From UBA1715 sp036752345 (GTDB taxonomy: Bacteria; Bacteroidota; Bacteroidia; Bacteroidales; UBA1715), in the NCBI GenBank assembly GCA_036752345.1, contig DAIOSV010000007.1:1-56205 (forward strand): a stretch of 56,205 bases of DNA. The letters are read 5' to 3'. Position 1 is the stretch's first letter. Every line of letters begins with the position of its first letter. The translations under genes and the position numbers were made by a program. Positions 34,565 to 43,836 of the stretch are shown one piece after another. A model generated the notes under the pieces. The model did no database searches, was not told the DNA's origin, and worked only from the letters and a program-made list of their open reading frames with translations.

Positions 34565-35194
34565 ATGAATTTTTCCCTCCCAAAAAACAACGGTAATGTA
34601 AAGACAAACCATGGTGCGTCTCTACTAGTTGTGACAATATTTTTATTGGCGTTTGCGTCGCAATTGCAGGCACAGAATTTTTCAGGAGGACTCTATGGAG
34701 GTTTTACCACAAGCCAAATCGATGGCGACGAACGTGCGGGATTTCATTGCATTGGGCCTGCTGCGGGAATATTTGTTACCTACCCCTGCTCGTTTGTAAA
34801 TCACAGCTTTGAATTGGGCTTTGCACAAAAAGGTGCCGCCGATTCTGTGAAAAACTACAAAAAAGCATTGGGCTACGTTGACGCAACGTATTTGTTGCAA
34901 ATAAAACCGCACTCGTTTTTTGCTTCGTTTCCCGAAATAGTGAAACTAGACGCGGGTGCAATGCTTTCGGCAAAGGTGTACGAAACATTTGATTTTGATG
35001 GCGTAAGCAACCAAACGGACGATTTTTCCCGTCTCGATATGCAAGCCTGTGGAGGCGTTTCTGTAGATTTAGGCAAACGACTTGACTTTGCCGCACGATG
35101 CTCCTATTCTCTTATTCCAATAGAACAGCGGTATCACAATTTAGCTTTGTATTTCTTGCTTCGGTGGAATTTCTTTACACCAAAAGAGTATTGA
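34565..35194 (+). CDS. Outer-membrane beta-barrel protein of unknown function
   Basis: The 209-residue product has a long N-region and a signal peptide (LLVVTIFLLAFASQLQAQ), followed by barrel-type strands starting FSGGLYGGFTTSQIDGD, as in PorT/OMP_b-brl_2 proteins of Bacteroidetes. The specific function is unknown. It probably shares a transcript with the patatin gene. Its 3' end overlaps the convergent PAP2-like gene by 20 bases. Confidence 0.72.
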   Translation: MNFSLPKNNGNVKTNHGASLLVVTIFLLAFASQLQAQNFSGGLYGGFTTSQIDGDERAGFHCIGPAAGIFVTYPCSFVNHSFELGFAQKGAADSVKNYKKALGYVDATYLLQIKPHSFFASFPEIVKLDAGAMLSAKVYETFDFDGVSNQTDDFSRLDMQACGGVSVDLGKRLDFAARCSYSLIPIEQRYHNLALYFLLRWNFFTPKEY

Positions 35195-35816
35195 CAAACA
35201 TACCGCCTGCTGTGCCTACAAATCCAACAGCATATCCTGCGTATATTTGCGCCGGTGTGTGCGCGCCTAGATACAAACGAGCCGAACCCACCAAACCGGC
35301 AATTATCACGGTGATCATAAACACCGGTATCATCATTGATTGATTAAAAGTCTGAGTTACCATCATTTCGGTGAAAAAACCGAGCAATCCGCCCATGCCT
35401 ATGGTGTGAAGACTTATTCGCCAAAAGAATGTAATAGCTGTAGCTACAAATACCACAAACGTACAACCCATGAGATATGGCACGTAAAATGCCGATATTG
35501 ATGTATTAAAAAGACTTACCACATAGGTCAAAAGAATAAAAGACAGCAACATGAGCCGATGACGATTGTTGTCTAGGTTTCCTTTGCGCATGAAAAACAT
35601 TGCATAAATCCCGCAAAACAGCAATGGCAAAAGATAGTACAGCTCAATAATTGGTTTTATGGTTCGCAAAAAGACAAGGCTGGTAATAGTTTTTTCAACT
35701 CCTACAATACCCACAAAAAGAGCGAAATTGATAACCGTGCACCCTATTACTGCAATGCCAATGGGATGAAAAATCACAGAAATTATCCAAGCAAAGGCTT
35801 TCAACACTTTTTCCAT
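35175..35816 (-). CDS. PAP2-like membrane protein, catalytic motifs degenerate
   Basis: This 213-residue protein has six hydrophobic segments. ISLHTIGMGGLLG and GSARLYLGAHTPAQIYAGYAVG resemble the C2 (PSGH) and C3 (SRx5Hx3D) motifs of PAP2 phosphatases: both His and the Arg are kept, but the final Asp is Gln and PSG is absent. Activity on a lipid phosphate is therefore possible but uncertain. It starts one base after the rpoN stop, which places it last in the rpoN transcript. Confidence 0.65.
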   Translation of the reverse strand: MEKVLKAFAWIISVIFHPIGIAVIGCTVINFALFVGIVGVEKTITSLVFLRTIKPIIELYYLLPLLFCGIYAMFFMRKGNLDNNRHRLMLLSFILLTYVVSLFNTSISAFYVPYLMGCTFVVFVATAITFFWRISLHTIGMGGLLGFFTEMMVTQTFNQSMMIPVFMITVIIAGLVGSARLYLGAHTPAQIYAGYAVGFVGTAGGMFVNTLLV

Positions 35817-35817
35817 G

Positions 35818-37314
35818 TTATAACATTTTACGCAAACGCCCTACAGGCAACCCTAACTGTTCGCGATATTTTGCCACCGTTCGACGAGCTATGTTATAGC
35901 CTTTCGTTTTCAGGACGTCAGTAAGCTGCTCGTCGGTATATGGTTTTCGTTTATCTTCTTCGGAGATGGCTTCTTGCAAAATGGTTTTGATTTCGCGCGA
36001 CGAAACTTCCTCACCTGAATCGGTTGTAAGACCTTCGGAGAAGAAATATTTGAGGGAATAAATTCCGTATTGCGTTTGAATATGCTTGCTATTTGCAACT
36101 CGCGAAACGGTTGAAATATCAAGTCCGGTACGTTCTGCAATATCTTTCAAAATCATTGGTTTGAGTTTTGCCTCATCACCTGTGATGAAAAATTCGCGTT
36201 GAAACTCAAGAATCACCTGCATGGTCGACAACAAGGTGTTGTTGCGTTGTTTGAGCGCATCAATAAACCATTTTGCTGAATCGATTTTTTGTTTTATAAA
36301 TTCGAAAGCCTCCTTCTGACCTTTGCTGCTGTTTTGTGTGGCCTTGTATGTTTGCAACATATTGGTATATGTGCTGCTCACACGTAAACTTGGCACATTG
36401 CGCGAGTTCAGCGTCAAAATGAGTTCGCCATTTTGATTCTCTAAGTTGAAATCGGGGAAAATAGTTTGATTGAACGTTTTGGCATACGCATCGGCAGTGC
36501 CATTTCCCGGTTTCGGATTTAGTTTGATAATAATATCAATCGCATCTTTCAAATCTGCTTCTTCGATTTCAAGGCCTTGAAGAATTTTATCGTAATGCTT
36601 TTTGGTAAATTCCTCGTAGTAATTTCCCAAAATCGCTTTTGCAGTGAGCGTTTCGGGCGTTTTCTCTTTCCTTTCGAGCTGCAAAACCAAGCATTCTTTG
36701 AGCGAAGTAGCACCAATTCCGGCAGGATCGAGCGTTTGAATAGCTTTCAAAATGCGTTGCAAATCATTTTTCGTTGTTGTTACATTTTGTAGCAACAAAA
36801 TATCGTCAACAATGCTCTCAAGGTCGCGACGCAAATATCCATCTTCGTCAATATTGCCAATGATAAAATCGGCAAGCGCCATATCTTCATCGCTCAAATC
36901 GAGCAACTCCAATTGCGACTTAAGATTCTCTTGGAACGAATTTCCGCCTGAAAACGGAATCTCTTTGTTGTCTTGATCGGGCGAAGAATTGTTGGCGGAA
37001 TATTTATAGTTGGAATATTCGTCCTCGTTGAAATAGTCATCGATATCGAACTCGTTGTTCTTGTCCGTTTCCGTTACCTCTGATGAATCGTCATCATTTG
37101 AATCATTTTCTTGATTTTGCGAATCTTCTGTCTCGTTTTTCTCTTGCTCATCAGAATTTGATTCACCCTCAACTTCCAACGCAGGATTGGCTTCTATCTC
37201 GTCTTTGATACGAGTATCGAGCTCCATAGTAGGGATTTCAAGCATTTTAATGACTTGAATCTGCTGTGGAGAGAGTTTCTGCTGCTGCTGTTGGAGAAGT
37301 TTCTGGTCGAGCAT
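35818..37314 (-). CDS. rpoN: RNA polymerase sigma-54 factor
   Basis: The 498 residues contain the Gln-rich activator region (LLQQQQQKLSPQQIQVIKML) and an unusually long acidic stretch (about 50-110, rich in Asp, Glu, Asn and Ser). The core-binding domain follows, then the HTH (AERTGLDISTVSRVANSKHI) and the C-terminal RpoN box ARRTVAKYREQLG. The factor directs activator-dependent transcription. No sigma-54 activator gene is in the window. It lies 12 bases after the ACT gene. Confidence 0.97.
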   Translation of the reverse strand: MLDQKLLQQQQQKLSPQQIQVIKMLEIPTMELDTRIKDEIEANPALEVEGESNSDEQEKNETEDSQNQENDSNDDDSSEVTETDKNNEFDIDDYFNEDEYSNYKYSANNSSPDQDNKEIPFSGGNSFQENLKSQLELLDLSDEDMALADFIIGNIDEDGYLRRDLESIVDDILLLQNVTTTKNDLQRILKAIQTLDPAGIGATSLKECLVLQLERKEKTPETLTAKAILGNYYEEFTKKHYDKILQGLEIEEADLKDAIDIIIKLNPKPGNGTADAYAKTFNQTIFPDFNLENQNGELILTLNSRNVPSLRVSSTYTNMLQTYKATQNSSKGQKEAFEFIKQKIDSAKWFIDALKQRNNTLLSTMQVILEFQREFFITGDEAKLKPMILKDIAERTGLDISTVSRVANSKHIQTQYGIYSLKYFFSEGLTTDSGEEVSSREIKTILQEAISEEDKRKPYTDEQLTDVLKTKGYNIARRTVAKYREQLGLPVGRLRKML

Positions 37315-37326
37315 GACGTGGCGAAA

Positions 37327-37734
37327 TTAAATTTTTACTATTTCGATATTGTGTGCTTTGGCAATTTCAATAAGACGATCGGTAGAATTGCTACGAATTA
37401 CCACTTTTGCTGAACCATTGTCGGCAAATGCGTACATATAATCAATATTGATATCGTTTTCAGAAAAAATTCTAATTGCCTTTTGCAAACCTCCTGATTC
37501 GTGAGGAACCTCAATACAAACCACGTCAGTCAAACGAACATTGTAATCGTGCTCGCGCAAAATCTTACATGCCAATTCCGGGCGACCTACGCAAAAACGT
37601 ATAATTCCATAGTCAACCGAATCGGCTATACAAAATGCAGACATATTGATTCCATTATCAGTGAGAACCTGCAACATTTTGTTGAGGCTATTTACTTTAT
37701 TTTCAAGGAATACCGAAAGTTGTTTCACTACCAT
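37327..37734 (-). CDS. Tandem ACT-domain protein
   Basis: The 135 residues form two ACT domains: one starting VKQLSVFLENKVNSLNKMLQVL, the second at TDVVCIEVPHESGGLQKAIRIFSENDINIDYMYAF. ACT pairs bind amino acids or related small ligands. It lies 28 bases after paaK, a position I recall for this family in Bacteroidetes. It may sense aromatic amino acids or their keto acids; that is inferred from the gene context. Confidence 0.85.
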   Translation of the reverse strand: MVVKQLSVFLENKVNSLNKMLQVLTDNGINMSAFCIADSVDYGIIRFCVGRPELACKILREHDYNVRLTDVVCIEVPHESGGLQKAIRIFSENDINIDYMYAFADNGSAKVVIRSNSTDRLIEIAKAHNIEIVKI

Positions 37735-37762
37735 AGTTGTATATTTTTAGTGTTCGATTAGC

Positions 37763-39064
37763 TTATTTGAATTTTCGTTTGTCATTCACGCGTTTTGCCT
37801 TACCCTGACTACGTTCGATGGTATTTGGAGCAACCGGTTTAATGTTTGGTTGAACACCTACAACGTTTTGAATGGCGTGAGCAATTTTCTTTCTCAACTT
37901 CTCCATTTCGCTCATCACGTCAGAATAGTATTGTTCTTTGACCTCAACGTCAATATCGAAGGTATCGGTATTATTTACACGGTCAACGGTGATGAAGAAA
38001 TGCGGTTCAACTTCTTGCAACGTACACAAAACAGATTCTACCTGCGATGGGAACACGTTCACACCACGAATAATCATCATATCGTCGGTTCTTCCGAGGA
38101 TTTTCCCCATTTTTACCAACGTTCTTCCACATTCGCACGTGCCACGAGTTAAATACGTCAAGTCGCGTGTGCGGAAACGAATAAGCGGCATACCTTCTTT
38201 TGACAAAGTAGTAAACACAAGTTCACCTTCTTCGCCATCGGCAATCTGCTCACCGGTTTCCGGGTTAATTATCTCAGGATAAAACAAATCTTCATTCAAG
38301 TGCGTTCCGTTTTGGTGTTCGCATTCAAAACCAACACCAGGACCCGAAATTTCCGTCAATCCATAGATATCGTACGCTTTTATTCCAAGACGATATTCAA
38401 TTTCTTTACGCATTTCTTCGGTCCATGGTTCTGCACCGAAAATGCCCACCTTCAATTGAATTTCATCGCGAGGAATTCCTGATTTTTCTAATGCTTCGGC
38501 CAAATACAATGCATACGAAGGCGTACAAGCCAATGCGGTTGTACCCAAATCGTGCATCATAAGTAATTGTTTTTCGGTATTTCCGGCAGAAATAGGAATG
38601 GTAGTAGCACCAAGTTTCAAAGAAGCATCATGCGCTCCCAAACCGCCGGTAAACAAACCATAGCCATATGAAACCTGAATAACATCGTCTTTGTTCAAAC
38701 CATACGCCGAATAACAACGAGCACCGGCTTCAGACCAGTTATCAATATCTTTGCGAGTATATCCCACAACGATAGGTTTTCCGGTAGTTCCCGAAGAAGC
38801 ATGAATTTTCACAATCTCAGAAAGAGGAACCGACAACAAACCCCATGGATAATAATCACGCAAATCCTTTTTCGACGTAAAAGGAAGTTTTACGATATCA
38901 TCTATCGTTTGAATATCTGACGGCAAAACGCCTGCTTGCTGCATCCTTTCACGATAAGGAGCACAATTGTGATACACATGTTCAACAACTTGTCTCAATC
39001 GTTCACCTTGTATTTCCCGCATTGATTCGCGGTTCATACACTCCATTGTCTTGTTCCAAATCAT
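37763..39064 (-). CDS. paaK: Phenylacetate--CoA ligase
   Basis: The 433-residue adenylate-forming enzyme has the ATP loop HASSGTTGKPIVVGYT near residue 93, YGLTEISGPGV near 235, a Cys pair (CECGRTL) and the hinge DDMMIIRGVNVFPSQVE near 335. It joins aryl-acetates to CoA. Next to indolepyruvate oxidoreductase it may work in reverse, yielding ATP from aryl-acetyl-CoA, or re-activate the acids. It starts one base after iorB ends. Confidence 0.95.
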   Translation of the reverse strand: MIWNKTMECMNRESMREIQGERLRQVVEHVYHNCAPYRERMQQAGVLPSDIQTIDDIVKLPFTSKKDLRDYYPWGLLSVPLSEIVKIHASSGTTGKPIVVGYTRKDIDNWSEAGARCYSAYGLNKDDVIQVSYGYGLFTGGLGAHDASLKLGATTIPISAGNTEKQLLMMHDLGTTALACTPSYALYLAEALEKSGIPRDEIQLKVGIFGAEPWTEEMRKEIEYRLGIKAYDIYGLTEISGPGVGFECEHQNGTHLNEDLFYPEIINPETGEQIADGEEGELVFTTLSKEGMPLIRFRTRDLTYLTRGTCECGRTLVKMGKILGRTDDMMIIRGVNVFPSQVESVLCTLQEVEPHFFITVDRVNNTDTFDIDVEVKEQYYSDVMSEMEKLRKKIAHAIQNVVGVQPNIKPVAPNTIERSQGKAKRVNDKRKFK

Positions 39065-39065
39065 A

Positions 39066-39644
39066 TTAGAGATTTTTACTGTATTCTAAACCTGTTTCAA
39101 ATGCTTTTACATTCATTGCAACTATTTCTTCACCTTTCGAAGCAAATAATTCTTTCACGCTTTGTTCCATCACTTTTGCATCGATACCAATAATTGGAGC
39201 AACGGCGCCGGCTATCACCACATTTGAAACGCGTTCGCTCAAATTCTTTGCTATTTCTTCAGAATCAATAATCACGTACTTGAACCCGCTGGTTTTAATG
39301 GCTTCTATCACTTTTGCTTCGTCAGGATAGTTTGGAATATTTTTCACACATCCCGATGAAGTAATGACGATTCCGTCTTTTTTAAGAAAAGGCACGTAGC
39401 GCAAAGCTTCAAGCGGTTCCATAGCCAACACAATGTCAGCCTCGCCTTTTGGAATAAGGTCGGAATAGATTTCCTGATCGGAAATGCGCAAATTCGATTG
39501 CACATCGCCACCACGCTGGCTCATTCCGTGAACTTCTGCTTGTTTTACGTTAAGATTGGAGTGCATTGCCGCAAGGTCAATAATAGAGGCGATAGTCAAA
39601 ATTCCTTGACCGCCCACTCCCGACAAAATTATATTCTTAATCAT
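39066..39644 (-). CDS. iorB: Indolepyruvate oxidoreductase beta subunit
   Basis: This 192-residue gamma-type 2-oxoacid oxidoreductase subunit starts IKNIILSGVGGQGILTIASII, the nucleotide-like loop of the family, and continues KQAEVHGMSQRGGDVQSNLR. With IorA it oxidatively decarboxylates aryl-pyruvates to aryl-acetyl-CoA using ferredoxin. It overlaps the iorA stop by 4 bases, as expected for subunits made together. Confidence 0.95.
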   Translation of the reverse strand: MIKNIILSGVGGQGILTIASIIDLAAMHSNLNVKQAEVHGMSQRGGDVQSNLRISDQEIYSDLIPKGEADIVLAMEPLEALRYVPFLKKDGIVITSSGCVKNIPNYPDEAKVIEAIKTSGFKYVIIDSEEIAKNLSERVSNVVIAGAVAPIIGIDAKVMEQSVKELFASKGEEIVAMNVKAFETGLEYSKNL

Positions 39645-41233
39645 TTGTTGAGTTTCTTTTTGTTTTTAATTGCTGTTTGTACGCATTCTCTTTGTGCAAG
39701 AATTACGGAAACGCCATCGTATTCAAATTCTTCTTTCATAAGTTCGATATTCTTCTCAAGATTTGCTTTGAGAGGAATCATCACACGAATGTGATTTTCG
39801 TCTACGCCAAGACCTTTGCATATAAGGTGTAGCTTGTTTGTTCCCGCAGAATCCTGACCTCCGGTCATTGCGGTAGTTGAGTTATCGGAAATGATGACGG
39901 TCATTTTTGTATTTTCATTCACCGCATCAAGAAGTCCGGTCATACCTGAATGTGTAAAGGTAGAGTCTCCAATAATTGCTACTGCAGGATGAAGTCCGGC
40001 ATCGGCAGCACCTTTTGCCATTGTGATAGAAGCACCCATGTCTATACATGCAGTGATGGCTTCGTATGGTTTAAGCGCGCCAAGCGTGTAGCAACCAATG
40101 TCGCCAAACACATGATGTTCTTTGTATCCAACAAATGCCGCATTCAAAGCTTCGTACGTATCGCGGTGTCCGCATCCTTTGCAGAGTGCAGGTGGACGGT
40201 TTACCATCAACGAAGAAACTTCGGCTGTTTTTTCTCGAGCCACGCCCATTGCAGCTGCCATAAATTCTGGATTCAATTCTCCGGTTCTATTGAGCGCACC
40301 GTCAAGTTTTCCACGAATTTTACTATTGTCAAGGAAACCACGTAAATATTCTTCTACTACCGGATATCCTTCTTCAGCAATAAGTATATCATCATATTTT
40401 GCAAGAAATTCAGCAATTTGCTTGCGTGGCAACGGATATTGAGAGATTTTCAACACCGAAACGTCAAGGTGATTCGTTTCACGAACTTCCATCACGTAGT
40501 TATATGCTAAACCAAATGCAATCACAGCCTTCTTTGACGTACCTTCTATGACTTTCATAAAAGGTGAATTTTCTGAAAGCGCAGTCAATTCATCTTGTTG
40601 AGCAACCAACGCATTGTACTGACGTCGTGCATACGCAGGAAGTGTTATCCAACGTTCGCGTTGCAATTGTGGATTGAACGCATTCTGTTCGTGATATTTT
40701 CTTTTAGAAATTATAGAACGAGAGTGTGACAAACGCGTTGTAACACGGAGAATAAACGGCAAACGCATTTTTTCCGACATCTCAAAAGCATAGTGCACAC
40801 AATCGTATGCTTCTTGCTGTGTAGATGGTTCTACAAGCGGAAGCAATGCAAATTTGCCATACACACGGCTATCTTGCTCGTTTTGTGAAGAGTGCTGTGA
40901 TGGATCATCAGCAACAACCAACACCAAACCGCCATGAACGCCCGAAATAGCAGAGTTCATAAACGCATCGGCACATGCATTAAGACCAACGTGCTTCATA
41001 CAAACAAGAGCGCGTTTGCCCGCATACGACATTCCCAATGCACTTTCGTAAGCAGTTTTTTCATTACATGCCCATTTTGAACGAATATGTTTTTCTTGTG
41101 CATCCTTAGATTTTTGGATAAATTCGGTAATTTCAGTTGAGGGTGTTCCTGGATATGCGTACACACCTGAAATTCCCGCATCAATCGCGCCGAGGGCTAT
41201 TGCTTCAGCTCCCAGTAATAGTGATTCTTTCAT
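39641..41233 (-). CDS. iorA: Indolepyruvate oxidoreductase alpha subunit, without C-terminal ferredoxin domain
   Basis: The 530 residues contain the pyrimidine-binding part (GVYAYPGTPSTEITEF) and, after CKGCGHRDTY near 355, the TPP-binding part (GDIGCYTLG and IGDSTFTHSGMTGLLDAVNENT). The archaeal-type enzyme of about 600 residues ends in two 4Fe-4S clusters; here the protein ends soon after LAQRECVQTA with no Cys-rich domain, so electrons must leave through another route. I believe other Bacteroidales have the same short form. It heads the ior-paaK-ACT-rpoN unit. Confidence 0.94.
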   Translation of the reverse strand: MKESLLLGAEAIALGAIDAGISGVYAYPGTPSTEITEFIQKSKDAQEKHIRSKWACNEKTAYESALGMSYAGKRALVCMKHVGLNACADAFMNSAISGVHGGLVLVVADDPSQHSSQNEQDSRVYGKFALLPLVEPSTQQEAYDCVHYAFEMSEKMRLPFILRVTTRLSHSRSIISKRKYHEQNAFNPQLQRERWITLPAYARRQYNALVAQQDELTALSENSPFMKVIEGTSKKAVIAFGLAYNYVMEVRETNHLDVSVLKISQYPLPRKQIAEFLAKYDDILIAEEGYPVVEEYLRGFLDNSKIRGKLDGALNRTGELNPEFMAAAMGVAREKTAEVSSLMVNRPPALCKGCGHRDTYEALNAAFVGYKEHHVFGDIGCYTLGALKPYEAITACIDMGASITMAKGAADAGLHPAVAIIGDSTFTHSGMTGLLDAVNENTKMTVIISDNSTTAMTGGQDSAGTNKLHLICKGLGVDENHIRVMIPLKANLEKNIELMKEEFEYDGVSVILAQRECVQTAIKNKKKLNK

Positions 41234-41260
41234 ATATCGATTCTAAAAAAATTCTTTTGG

Positions 41261-41291
41261 TAAAATTACGTTTTTATAAAGAAAATCCCAA
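41261..41291 (-). promoter_or_regulatory. Possible promoter of the ior operon
   Basis: The minus strand has TTGGG at 41291-41287 and, about 20 bases on, TAATTTTA at 41268-41261 (one mismatch from TAnnTTTG), 28 bases before the iorA ATG. Confidence 0.35.
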
Positions 41292-41402
41292 TAAAATATT
41301 CTTTTTTAAAAAACGGCAGATTCTTCTTTGAAATAAAGCCAAAGAAACGATATGAAAAGTATGTTTTTTGTTCAGAAAATACGGACGAGAAATGCGGGTA
41401 AT

Positions 41403-42488
41403 TTATTCTTGTAAGCCTTTCTCATATTGCGTTACCATTGACCGAAACCAAAGTAATTGTGCAAAAATTACAATTGCGCTTCCTATACTGTAGCACAGAA
41501 TGGCTGTAGTAAAATTTTGCGCCCATATACCAATTGCCAATCCGATTACACGAACCGAGACAAGTATGACTTCAAACGCAAGACCGATTTTTTGTTTTTG
41601 AAACACATCGGGAATATATGACAAAGGTGAAACTATAGCCGTCAAGCCAATCCACACAAGCATAATGCGGATATATTCTCCAGACACATGCCAACCTTCT
41701 CCCAATAAGAATTCGGTAAAATCGGGCAAAATTATGTACAGCAATGCAAAACCGGGAACGATGAACGACAATGTTGTTTTTATGAATTTGCACAAAAAAG
41801 ATCGAACACTTTCACGTCGTTGGACTTGCTCTGCTGTTTTTTGATAAAAAACCTGATACAACGANNNNNNNNNNNNNNNNNNNNNNNNNNNNNNNNNNNN
41901 NNNNNNNNNNNNNNNNNNNNNNNNNNNNNNNNNNNNNNNNNNNNNNNNNNNNNNNNNNNNNNNNCCTGCATAGCCGAATACGCATTTTGACACAGCATTG
42001 GTCACACTTTGCGTAATTTGGTAACGGCCAACGGAACGGAATTGTTTGTGACGCGTGTACCAATAGTTAAGCAACGTCCAAATACCGGAAAGAAACACAA
42101 AAACAGGCACAGACCAATACCATTGGGCCAAATTCGGCGCATTAAAAATGTTGGCAATTTGGTGCGAAAACGGCAGCGTACACACGAGCAACGCAACCAC
42201 GGCAAGCGTTATAAAAAGACCAACACAGAAACATGCAATTGCTTTTGACTCGGATTTTGGGAGCACTATAGAATATTGGAATTCCGCCGTAGCAAACAAC
42301 GACAAGATGCCGGTGATACTCAAAAAAAGACTTACAAGCCCGAAATCTTCGGGAGCATACAATCGAGTAATAATCGGATAAATCAACAATGCAATGACTT
42401 GCACCATTACTCCGGCAGAAAGCAACGTAGCTGAGTTTTTAGTAGTTTCAGACGATAAAAAAACTGCAACTTTCTGCTTTATCTTCAT
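41403..42488 (-). CDS. Polysaccharide flippase (Wzx-like), interrupted by a gap
   Basis: The N-terminal part (TLLSAGVMVQVIALLIYPIITRLYAPEDFG, LPKSESKAIA) and the part after the gap (YQKTAEQVQRRES, then GEGWHVSGEYIRIM) both fit the oligosaccharide flippase family with 12 or more membrane segments. About 328 residues are visible against some 420-440 expected, so around 100 residues lie in the gap. The start 6 bases after the U32 gene suggests co-transcription. Confidence 0.85.
   Translation of the reverse strand: MKIKQKVAVFLSSETTKNSATLLSAGVMVQVIALLIYPIITRLYAPEDFGLVSLFLSITGILSLFATAEFQYSIVLPKSESKAIACFCVGLFITLAVVALLVCTLPFSHQIANIFNAPNLAQWYWSVPVFVFLSGIWTLLNYWYTRHKQFRSVGRYQITQSVTNAVSKCVFGYAXXXXXXXXXXXXXXXXXXXXXXXXXXXXXXXXXXSLYQVFYQKTAEQVQRRESVRSFLCKFIKTTLSFIVPGFALLYIILPDFTEFLLGEGWHVSGEYIRIMLVWIGLTAIVSPLSYIPDVFQKQKIGLAFEVILVSVRVIGLAIGIWAQNFTTAILCYSIGSAIVIFAQLLWFRSMVTQYEKGLQE
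41865..41964. other. Assembly gap (100 N) inside the flippase gene
   Basis: Exactly 100 N; the family length suggests roughly 300 bases are missing. Confidence 0.99.
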
Positions 42489-42494
42489 TGAAAG

Positions 42495-43751
42495 TTATTT
42501 ATGAGAATCAATTACTTTGAATAGTTTGTCGCCACGACGCACTTTTTCTTCTGTTTTTATTGAAAACAAATCACCTTTGACGGTTTTTTCTACTTTTTGC
42601 AAATTCACATACATATCGTGTGCTTTCATTTCTACCACACCGGTTGTAGGTCCAATTATCATAACCTCATCGCCTTCGTTCAAGTCATCAGACTGCATGA
42701 GGAATTCTGCGACATTGAGGTTTGAGAAATAGTTTGTGCATTTGCCCAAGGCAACTTTAATCTTTGTGGCGCTACTTCCATAATGAGAACTCCATTCGCC
42801 CAAACGCTGGCCAAGGTAATAGCCATTCCAAAAACCACGATTGAACACGCGAGAAAGGCGTTCCTTCCACGCGGCAACTTTTGCATCTTTATTGTCGGTA
42901 TAGGTTCCTTGGACTATTTCGTTGATTGCCTCGTTGTAACAAGTCACAACGGTTTTTACGTATTCTGCACTACGCGCACGACCTTCAATTTTGAGAACTC
43001 GCACACCTGCCTCAATTAGTTCATCAAGAAAACCGATAGTACACAAATCTTTGGGCGACATAATGTACTCGTTGTCAATTTCAAGCTCGTTGCCCGTTTC
43101 TTTTTCAGTCACAATATATGCCTTTCTGCACGTTTGCAAGCAAGCTCCTTTATTGGCCGAATAATTCCGTTCGTGAAGACTCAAATAACATTTCCCCGAA
43201 ATTGCCTGACAAAGCGCACCATGACAAAACATTTCAAGTTTTACTTGTTGACCCGAAGGTCCGCAAATATTTTCTGCTTGTATTGCATCGTATATTTCAC
43301 GTACCTGCATCAAATTTAATTCACGTGCAAGCACCACAACATCAGCATATTGCGCAAAAAACTTAACTACTTGCGTATTTGAAACATTCAATTGTGTTGA
43401 AAGATGAACCTCAACGCCATATTCACGTGCACATTGAATAGCGGCGATATCAGAAGCAATTATAGCCGAAACATGAAAATCTTTGGCTGCTTGCATCACC
43501 TTATGCAAGGTTTCCATATCCTTGTCATAAATAATAGTGTTGACGGTCAAATATGTTTTAATGCCATGTTCGTTGCAAATCTGGACAATGTTTGCTAAAT
43601 CTTGGGTGGTAAAGTTATTAGACGAACGTGCTCGCATATTGAGCATTTCAATACCAAAATACACGGAATTTGCTCCGGCTTGAATTGCAGCAGCAAGTGA
43701 TTCATACGAACCAACCGGTGCCATTATCTCTATTTCATTTCGCTGTACCAT
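42495..43751 (-). CDS. U32 peptidase family protein (TrhP/RlhA-like)
   Basis: The 418 residues contain IMAPVGSYESLAAAIQAGANSVYFG at the start, and near residue 190 the Cys-bearing block MFCHGALCQAISGKCYLS followed by NKGACLQTCRKAY, whose four Cys are typical of U32 proteins that hydroxylate RNA (TrhP for tRNA uridine 34, RlhA for 23S rRNA). A C-terminal beta domain starts near 330. RNA modification is more likely than proteolysis, but the precise target cannot be told. The start at 43751 is chosen because a perfect -7 box at 43783-43775 excludes the ATG at 43778. Confidence 0.88.
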   Translation of the reverse strand: MVQRNEIEIMAPVGSYESLAAAIQAGANSVYFGIEMLNMRARSSNNFTTQDLANIVQICNEHGIKTYLTVNTIIYDKDMETLHKVMQAAKDFHVSAIIASDIAAIQCAREYGVEVHLSTQLNVSNTQVVKFFAQYADVVVLARELNLMQVREIYDAIQAENICGPSGQQVKLEMFCHGALCQAISGKCYLSLHERNYSANKGACLQTCRKAYIVTEKETGNELEIDNEYIMSPKDLCTIGFLDELIEAGVRVLKIEGRARSAEYVKTVVTCYNEAINEIVQGTYTDNKDAKVAAWKERLSRVFNRGFWNGYYLGQRLGEWSSHYGSSATKIKVALGKCTNYFSNLNVAEFLMQSDDLNEGDEVMIIGPTTGVVEMKAHDMYVNLQKVEKTVKGDLFSIKTEEKVRRGDKLFKVIDSHK

Positions 43752-43774
43752 ACCAAAATTTTCTTTCAACGATG

Positions 43775-43783
43775 GCAAAAATA
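43775..43783 (-). promoter_or_regulatory. -7 element of the U32 gene
   Basis: The minus strand reads TATTTTTGC, an exact TAnnTTTGC, 23 bases before the ATG at 43751. Confidence 0.55.
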
Positions 43784-43836
43784 CGCCTTTCTTTCGTAAA
43801 AAGCACCATATATATAAGGTATAACGATATGAAATA

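Noticed and set aside
36980..37190. Repeat-like Asp/Glu/Asn/Ser-rich stretch in rpoN
   Set aside because: It is a low-complexity acidic linker of sigma-54, not a nucleotide repeat array.
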